Source: Conoideocrella luteorostrata
Taxonomy: Eukaryota; Ascomycota; Sordariomycetes; Hypocreales; Clavicipitaceae
DNA: 14,370 nucleotides
Assembly: GCA_032433595.1 (NCBI GenBank)
Contig: JASWJB010000582.1
Coordinates: forward strand, 1-14,370
Direction: 5' to 3'
Positions 8,535 through 14,370 of the stretch are shown piece after piece (the first letter of the stretch is position 1; each line of letters starts with the position of its first letter). The translations under genes were made by a program, and so were the position numbers. Below the pieces are notes generated by a model. That model made no database searches. It saw only the letters and a program-made list of their open reading frames with translations, and was not told the origin of the DNA.

Positions 8535-9240
8535 TCCCCCAGAAGGGGAGCGGGAAGAGGGTCTAGTTCGTTTCGTTTCGGATCTCGGGATGCAATGCTT
8601 TGATGCCTCGGCTTCCGAATCCGACGGCGGCCCATATTGAACACGATCATATACTCCGTACGCTACACACCTTTAAGCTACATTAGACCGCAGCCACAGC
8701 TCATCTTTTTTTCAACATCTTGGCTCCGTAAATCCATCGTATCGCATAAGATAACTTGGGGGCGGAGGTGACACGAGTTCACGTCTACCCTTTGTGCCAT
8801 CAAAAGACCCCTATCAACCCCGAGGGTATGCATCGCTGCCATTGCTCCTTTTAATTTTGCACCGGACAAGTCAGCAATTTAACTCATGACAGGCGACAAT
8901 CTTGATCTAAATATTGTAGTTACCTTCCACATTGCAAATGCATAATGTAGCTGATGAAGCAAAAAACACTTCTTCGCAGGAAGATTGCACACGTCTCTAT
9001 CCTTCTGCGACAGTGAGATTTTGGTCACCTAATGAATGGGAACTTAGAGATCGGAGCGAGATAAGACGGCGGTGGTTTGGTGCAGCGTCCATTTCACTTT
9101 ACATGAAGGCCAACTGCATGTGAGGCGTGTCATGTTGGAATTTATAGGAGAGGTTCAAATTTGTTCGCATTGATGGGATGTGCAGTGTTACTGTGATGAT
9201 GGATGCAGAATCCCTCGTTTGACGGCCTCTTCCAAATCCC
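8535..9240. other. Intergenic, no gene recognised
   Basis: This is part of the shared upstream space of the divergent oxygenase and permease genes. The open frames here (for example 8932-9123 plus) have no recognisable motif. No RNA gene is seen. Confidence 0.4.
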
Positions 9241-9250
9241 CCTATAAATA
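9241..9250 (+). promoter_or_regulatory. TATA-like box at the head of repeat copy 2
   Basis: CCTATAAATA stands right at the left edge of the second repeat copy and about 125 bases before an ATG at 9372. With that spacing the repeat could be a core promoter plus leader. The matching position of copy 1 lies outside the window. Confidence 0.35.
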
Positions 9251-9372
9251 CCCTTATAATCTGAGACACTTCCGTCCTGAATTCTTGCGTTAGACCTAGA
9301 GGCTACGTATCCTTTCTCTCACAGCCCGTGTACCCACATATCCACCCACAGACACACACGTGTAATCCAACA
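9247..9372. repeat. Dispersed direct repeat, copy 2
   Basis: This is the partner of bases 1-125, in the same orientation 9.2 kb away. Similarity ends exactly at the A of an ATG (9372-9374). The frame from that ATG runs 50 codons to a TAG at 9522-9524, is highly Lys/Arg-rich and then passes through the A-rich tract; it is not a convincing protein. Copy 2 has T at several places where copy 1 has C, as C-to-T decay would give. Confidence 0.85.
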
Positions 9373-9435
9373 TGTCATGCGCCCTCTCCCAGCTTGGCAC
9401 TGCTGGTCCAACAAGGAAGAGAAAGAAGTCAGAAG

Positions 9436-9483
9436 AGAGAGGAACAAAGAAACAAATAAATAAACAAATAAATAAAAAAAAAG
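9436..9483. repeat. A-rich low-complexity tract
   Basis: AAAT/AAAC tetranucleotide units run into a 9-10 base A run. It could be a poly-A-like retroposon tail or simple slippage; no element body was recognised on its left. Confidence 0.85.
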
Positions 9484-9680
9484 GTTGTTTTGTTTCGGCT
9501 GGTCAACGATGTGAGAACGAGTAGATGCGCTGGTCTTGCACTAATGTCAATGCAATTGTGCATGGTACTCTTGATTTCCACGTGCCTCCGCTATTGTTTT
9601 CAACTCTTAAAAAGTCGACTCTTGTATACGTCACCATGGGCTATGGCGAGGTCGGGTGGGCGAAACTGAGCACACTAGAT

Positions 9681-9690
9681 TATATAAAAG
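9681..9690 (+). promoter_or_regulatory. TATA-like box upstream of the permease
   Basis: TATATAAAAG lies 520 bases before the permease ATG. The same ten-base context occurs before the trypsin gene at 2327. The distance would imply a long leader, so assignment to the permease is uncertain. Confidence 0.25.
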
Positions 9691-10200
9691 TCGATCGACC
9701 TCCCCGCGTGTGCGATCTTTTAGCTCCTCAATGCTTCGGAGGATACCGGTTGGGGATATGGAGAACCTGGAGAAGTCCGAGGTATATGTTGCACGGTATA
9801 AGAGGGGTCTAATGCGACATTAATTATGGCGCGGTCACGCCCAGCATTTTGTGCAAGAGAATTCCTCCGTATGTGTCGCCTCCATGTACTAGGGATATAC
9901 GAGCCCGGCGGATCCTTGACTTGGGCAGAATGCCACGGTGCCATGGGCTAAGCCCTCTCCTAATCCAATCACCTAGATGCACATCTTGCGCCTTTTAATA
10001 CATTTCCCAAAGAGTTGTTCTGCGTTAAAGAACTGCAAATGAATTTGTTAAAATATGGTGACTCTCCTAATTCACACTCCTTCCATTTCATCCCTCCATT
10101 CCGACCACAAATTATACTTCGACTCCTGCTTTTACTCCTTGCCAACCATCCTTGCCATCACCAAGGAAAGAAGCACAGCCTCTACATCCAGATGCTGAAT

Positions 10201-12000
10201 ATGAGCTCGAGTTCTATAGCAATTGGAACACGTTCCTCACGAACATCAATGGAGAAATCTGGTCATGACCACGTCTCGCACGCTGAGAATGGCAAACGTG
10301 GTAACCTTGAGCTCAGTCTAAATACCGCTCCCGGCGGGCTCCACCGTGAATTATCCATTCGCACCATCGTCATGCTTGGAATCGGAGGCGGCATCGGCAC
10401 GGCGTTGTTCGTTAGTATCGGCGGTGCTCTCAACTCGGCTGGTGCGGCGAGTTTGCTCCTGGGTTCTATCGTCTACAATCTTGTGCTGGCTAACATTAAT
10501 AATTCTATGGCCGAAATGACAACTTATATGCCCATTAGCGGTAGTTTCATTCGACTGGCCGGTTACTGGGTCGATAACGCTCTGGGGTTTGCATGTGGCT
10601 GGAATTTCTACATCTACCTTGGCCTCGTCGCTCCCTTTGAGATAACGGCTCTGAGCCTGGTCTTGTCATTTTGGAGCGACCACATTCCAGTAGGAGCGAT
10701 CAGTGCTGTCTGCATTGTCCTATACCTGTGAGTTCTGTATCGGTCCCACTTCGGTACAGCTTAGTGTCAAAAAACTGTGACATGCAATTTCTGACAAAAC
10801 ATTCTCTCGTCTAGCGTCATCAACATCTTTGCTGTTCGCATATACGCTGCAGTCGAGTTTTGGCTCTGTAATGGCAAAGCACTCCTCTTTGCCATCCTCA
10901 TAATGTTTACCCTAGTTGCTATGTGCGGTGGCAACCCGGAGCACGACGCCTTTGGTTTTCGACACTGGAATGACCCTGGCCCCTTTCTTGAATTCTATAG
11001 TACCGGCGCTATCGGAAGATTCGAGGGATTTCTCACTGCCCTGTGGTACTCGGTCTTCACTTTTGTCGGGCCAGAATATCTTAGTGTTGCAGCAGCCGAG
11101 GTCAAACATCCCCGTACATATGTTAAGGCCGCTTTTAAGATCATGTATGCACGTATTGTTGTTATCTTCTTCGGGGGTTGTTTGGCCGCCACCATTATTA
11201 TTCCGGCCCGAGATGAAACCCTAAGCTCCGTCTACCAACAAAGGAGTGGTAGTAGTGGAAGTGCTGCCGCATCGCCCTATATCATCGCCATGCAGAACCT
11301 CGCCATCACCGGCCTGCCTCATCTTATTACCGTCCTTTTTGCTACCACTATATTTGCCGCCGGCAATACCGTGCTCTACAGCGCCTCTCGCTGTCTTTAT
11401 GGCCTAGCACTTGAGGGCTCTACCCCCAAGTTTCTGCGTAAGGTTACTAAATCTGGTATCCCGATTTACTGCTTTATGATTACTATGATCTTTCCCTTTT
11501 TATCATTCCTGCAGCTTGGAAGTGGATCATCAACTGTCCTCGTCTGGCTAATAAACCTCTCGACGGGCGGCACCTTGATCTATTACATAACTGCTCTCGT
11601 CACTTATATTCGCTTCTATCAGGCTTGCTACGTTCAAGGTTTCAGCCGCGATAAGCTGCCCTATAAGGGTTGGTTTCAGCCGTATAGTGCTTGGTTTGCT
11701 CTTATCTTTGAGGTAATCGTTATCGTCTTTTACGGCTACCGGTCATTAGTCCCTTTGAACGTTAGTGGCTTGATCACTTCCTACTTTATGCCTCTATTCA
11801 TATCATGTCTGTTTATTGGCTGGAAGATTATCAAAAAGACCAAATTCATTAGGACCCGCGACGTTGACCTGATCTGGGAGGCTCCTCTTATTGATGCCTA
11901 CGAGTCTTCGTTAGAAGATGCCCCTGTCGGCTTTTGGAGAGACGTTTGGCTGATGTTGCGGGGCTGGAAACCCAAAAATCGGGAGACGACTGGAGCCTAA
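10201..12000 (+). CDS. Amino acid permease, Dip5-like (YAT/APC family)
   Basis: Two exons (10201-10727, 10815-12000) encode 570 residues, the usual size for fungal plasma-membrane amino acid/H+ symporters of the YAT family. A hydrophilic N-terminus (1-47) leads to HRELSIRTIVMLGIGGGIGTALF, the conserved first transmembrane segment. About twelve membrane spans can be laid out, roughly from 54 to 515. Other family marks are AEMTTYMP in TM2-3, GGNPEHDAFGFRHW (214-227), FEGFLTALWYSVFTFVGPEY (246-264), ASPYIIAMQN, FAAGNTVLYSASRCLYGLALEG (356-377) and the C-terminal DLIWEAPLIDAYE. The last blocks resemble Dip5-type dicarboxylic amino acid permeases, so Glu/Asp or a broader range of amino acids is likely; substrate is inferred from similarity only. 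The ATG at 10201 has A at -3 and is preferred to the in-frame ATG at 10192. The frame stays open upstream to 10015 without a family match. The gene appears intact. Confidence 0.95.
10728..10814 (+). other. Intron of the permease gene
   Basis: Donor GTGAGT, branch CTGAC and acceptor GTCTAG bound an 87-base intron in phase 2, splitting a Leu codon. Joining gives CIVLYLVINIFAVR, an unbroken membrane segment. Confidence 0.93.
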
Positions 12001-13214
12001 AAAGTTGACATATGAGCGCTCAGTGCCTTTTCGATATGATCTATTTTCTCATTTCATCTAATTGTTTGGTTTCAAAGAGTGCAAGGAAATGCGGAGATAT
12101 ATCTAGGAGAGGAGTGTATTGTATGCCTGGAACCATGCGGTCTTGCCACCTATCATACCAGCTCGGACCATTAGGCCCGTGTCCGATATAGAGCCTACCC
12201 CGCGGGCGGCATTTGTCACTCAGGGCAAGATTGTCGGGCAAATATTCGGCACATTTAAACATCATGACAGCATCTAGCCCGCAAAGCAAAACTACGTGGC
12301 CCAGCATTATTTTTAACTTCCATGGCCGCAGAATAATTTTATTTTAGTTTCGGGTATTAACGCTACGCCGGATTCGCGTGTATGGCAACACCTACGGCAT
12401 ATTGTGATTCGTGAGAATTGAGATAGCTGGCATCAGAAGCAGTAGCATGAGTGTTGAGCAATATGACCTAAACTTCGCAGTCTGTCCCCTTGCTTGCTCG
12501 TATTGTGCTCTACTATACACCTGCACGGCCGGGGCATTAACGAAAACGAGCTTCCGAGATATCAACCGTCCACCATCCCGCTTCCCCTACCTTGTCGATA
12601 CATGCGTTGCCTTGGTGAGAGCTTAGAAGATCCATGGGACTAGGAAATCTCTCAGGTCCCCACAGACGAGCCCCATCCCGCCCTGCAAAGCACCGGAACC
12701 CGAACTGCTCCGAGATTGCCTCTTTATTGTGCCACTTCGTAACGCTGCGTCGTAGCACCTGCAAGCATGACGCGGGTCATCCGATGAGCGCTCAAAACCA
12801 CTAGGCTTGAGTCGTCACCCGCACTCATTAGCCGGCAGTGGGCAATCCGGAACGGGACGATCGGCTTCAAAAGCCGAACCCTGATCATGAACCCACTGCG
12901 GCAGGGGCGTAGGGGCGCCGCGTGGCCAACCTGCCCCACCAAATTAGCCCGTTATCGATACTAGTCAGCAACACTATAATTTTGAGTTTCTCCAAAGTAA
13001 CGATACATCTCATTCCTACTATACCTAATTCCTTTAGCCTTTTTGGTATGTAACATATACTAAGCATCAAGCCAGTGGTGGCAGCCTTCTTCAATGACAG
13101 CTCGTGCCGTTTGAGCCAACTGCCCATTAAAAACCAAAGCCATCCAGAATACCTTCAATTTTAATATGCTGCATTTCTCAGTAACCAGTGTTTATAGGCT
13201 CTATCCTTGAACGT
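12001..13214. other. Intergenic between convergent genes, no gene recognised
   Basis: Open frames of 71-88 codons exist (for example 12041-12307 and 12724-12942, minus) but none has a motif I recognise. About 12640-12940 is richer in G and C than its surroundings. A perfect 7-bp hairpin lies at 12861-12877. The start serves as 3' end region of the permease and the end as that of the DUF3632 gene. Confidence 0.4.
12861..12877. repeat. Perfect hairpin with CGG-N9-CCG
   Basis: TCGGCTT (12861-12867) and AAGCCGA (12871-12877) flank a three-base loop. It again gives CGG and CCG nine bases apart, the same spacing as the site at 8504-8518. It lies between convergent gene ends, so a promoter role is less likely here. 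Confidence 0.6.
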
Positions 13215-14141
13215 TTACTTCAGAGAAGCCTCTTCCGTCAAGGCTCTGCCATCCGTCAACCCTTCGCTGGCTGCTTTTGAAATGTTTGTCCCTATACCTC
13301 GCAGTTGATCCAGTCTGCTCAGCCAGAATTCCCATCTTGCCGTGCTCATCGGGCCCGGCGCCCATAACCTTCCTTCCCTCTCCAGCGCCCAGGACTTTTC
13401 GCCCCTCTTCGCCCCTTCGAGCATCCTTCGCCCCGCGACACGAAGCCAAACCGCTGCCGCAGGTACCTCAAAGTCCCATACCACGCCGTCAGGACTCTCG
13501 AGCGCATCCGACAAGCACTCGTAGCCCCAGCTCAGTGGAAGTAGCCCTTCCTCCGCGCTATCCAATGCCCCCGCATCTGTTCCGATATTTGCAACTGCGC
13601 ACGATGCCTCGATGAATGCACGATGAAGGTGTGCCTCGCGACGCCGATCTCGAGTTCCAGGATCGCGCGTTGAAAGTGCCTTGCGCCAGTGAGGCTGCTT
13701 CCACGAATCTGACCAGGAGTCGCCGAAGGATTTTAGACCCCTCCACAGTGGCGCCCCGTCCTCATCCTCTTCTGGGCGGGTATTGAGCTCCTTCAACAGG
13801 GCAATGAGCGCCGGTGCGTAGGTCTTGGGGAGCTCGAAGAGTGCATCCTCGATTATGCCGAGCACGCGGTCGCGTAGTTCAGCTTGGGTGTCCGACGAGC
13901 CCGGGGCTGGGCTGGTAATGGCGGACAAAGCATCAGCAGCAGCACATTGTCCGTCGAGGTAACGCTGGAGGGCAGCGGACTGGTGCGGATGCGCGCCGGT
14001 CTCGTCCTCGCCTTCCATGGGGGCAGTATGGTTGCTGAGCCATGTTTCGTCAAAAGTTACGTTAAAGCCGTCGATATCGACAGACTTGCATGTCATTTGA
14101 GGTAGCTCGGCAGCCGTGGCGAAGGGTCGCAACCACGCCAT
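13215..14141 (-). CDS. DUF3632-family protein, function unknown
   Basis: A single exon of 308 residues matches the fungal DUF3632 pattern as I know it. VTFDETWLSNHT (28-39) lies near the start. RVLGIIEDALFELPKTYAPALIALLKELN (92-120) leads to the acidic linker, then GAPLWRGLKSFGDSWSDSW (129-147). LPLSWGYECLSDALE (201-215) and VWDFEVPAAAVWLRVAGRRM (221-240) follow, then RLWAPGPMSTARWEFWLSRLD (258-278). The domain is mainly alpha-helical, with no signal peptide or membrane segment. The family is widespread and expanded in filamentous ascomycetes; no biochemical function is established that I can name. The start at 14141 gives a family-like N-terminus, but the same frame stays open upstream with an ATG at 14282; an extra 47 residues are possible. 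Codon use is strongly G/C-rich, unlike the trypsin gene. It appears intact. Confidence 0.82.
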   Translation of the reverse strand: MAWLRPFATAAELPQMTCKSVDIDGFNVTFDETWLSNHTAPMEGEDETGAHPHQSAALQRYLDGQCAAADALSAITSPAPGSSDTQAELRDRVLGIIEDALFELPKTYAPALIALLKELNTRPEEDEDGAPLWRGLKSFGDSWSDSWKQPHWRKALSTRDPGTRDRRREAHLHRAFIEASCAVANIGTDAGALDSAEEGLLPLSWGYECLSDALESPDGVVWDFEVPAAAVWLRVAGRRMLEGAKRGEKSWALEREGRLWAPGPMSTARWEFWLSRLDQLRGIGTNISKAASEGLTDGRALTEEASLK

Positions 14142-14370
14142 GAGACTCAGCGCACAGGGGTGTGTGTATAAGCGCCTGGCACGGGACGATAAGAGGTTCG
14201 ATGCTATTCTCAGCTTGAATGATTGCAGTGTTTGCAAGCTGCAAGTGTGGGTTGCACAGGGTTGTGCAATGATCATGATCATCGGCTTCAAATACAATAT
14301 ATTCAATAATAGTCAAGTCGGTTATCTAAGAAGGAAGGAAAGAAGTCATCGTGGAAGGCACGATATCGGC
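14142..14370. other. Upstream region of the DUF3632 gene
   Basis: This is short upstream DNA of the minus-strand gene. It holds a palindromic GATCATGATC at about 14270-14279 and a purine-rich run at 14329-14346. No confident TATA box is seen. Confidence 0.4.

Noticed and set aside
1..9372. The direct repeat pair as LTRs of one 9-kb retrotransposon
   Set aside because: No gag or pol domains, primer-binding site or polypurine tract lie between them, and the interval holds ordinary intron-containing cellular genes on both strands.
9372..9524. 50-codon frame from the ATG at the end of repeat copy 2
   Set aside because: It becomes low-complexity Lys/Asn/Gln through the A-rich tract and has no recognisable domain; it is mentioned only because the repeat ends at its ATG.
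12041..12307. 88-codon minus-strand open frame after the permease
   Set aside because: No recognised domain; it lies in the permease 3' region and its length is unremarkable.
13201..13449. 82-codon minus-strand frame and 112-codon plus-strand frame at 13277-13615
   Set aside because: Both are shadows of the G/C-rich DUF3632 gene in other frames.

Overview
The window looks like nuclear DNA of a filamentous ascomycete fungus, though the sequence alone does not name the species. The genes carry short introns (68 to 95 bases) with fungal-type GTATGT, GTAAGT or GTGAGT donors, CTGAC/CTAAT-like branch sites and YAG or AAG acceptors. The best recognised products belong to families typical of such fungi: a Dip5-like amino acid permease, a fungal 2-oxoglutarate/Fe(II) oxygenase and a DUF3632 protein. 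The secreted trypsin would suit a pathogen or saprotroph, but that is inference.

Layout. Bases 1-125 are one copy of a dispersed direct repeat whose second copy lies at 9247-9372. Bases 126-2600 are gene-poor; they hold one weak candidate for a decayed coding stretch (630-1073) and a perfect 11-bp inverted repeat (847-874). A three-exon secreted trypsin-like protease gene occupies 2625-3988. It has an intact His/Asp/Ser triad and a 9-residue x 9 tandem-repeat tail, but its reading frame breaks immediately after the TAAHC motif. Bases 4042-6869 are nearly 3 kb with no supportable gene. Bases 6870-7116 hold a coding remnant of an unknown protein with a fungal splice acceptor and an apparent one-base loss. 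It runs up against, and by extension into, the 3' end of the convergent two-exon oxygenase gene (complement 7117-8285).

Bases 8286-10200 separate the oxygenase from the divergently transcribed permease gene (10201-12000, one intron). This stretch holds a CGG-N9-CCG dyad, the second copy of the dispersed repeat with a TATA-like start, and an A-rich low-complexity tract. Bases 12001-13214 show no convincing gene. A single-exon DUF3632-type gene (complement 13215-14141) closes the window.

How the parts relate. No operon-like or clear biosynthetic-cluster logic is visible. The oxygenase and permease are divergent neighbours and could share regulation, but 1.9 kb lies between them. The unusual content is on the accessory side: a repeat-tailed trypsin with a frameshift, a promoter-like repeat whose two copies match up to the base where one begins an ATG, and at least one frameshifted gene remnant. 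Together these suggest a dynamic, decaying part of a fungal chromosome rather than a demonstrably new system.
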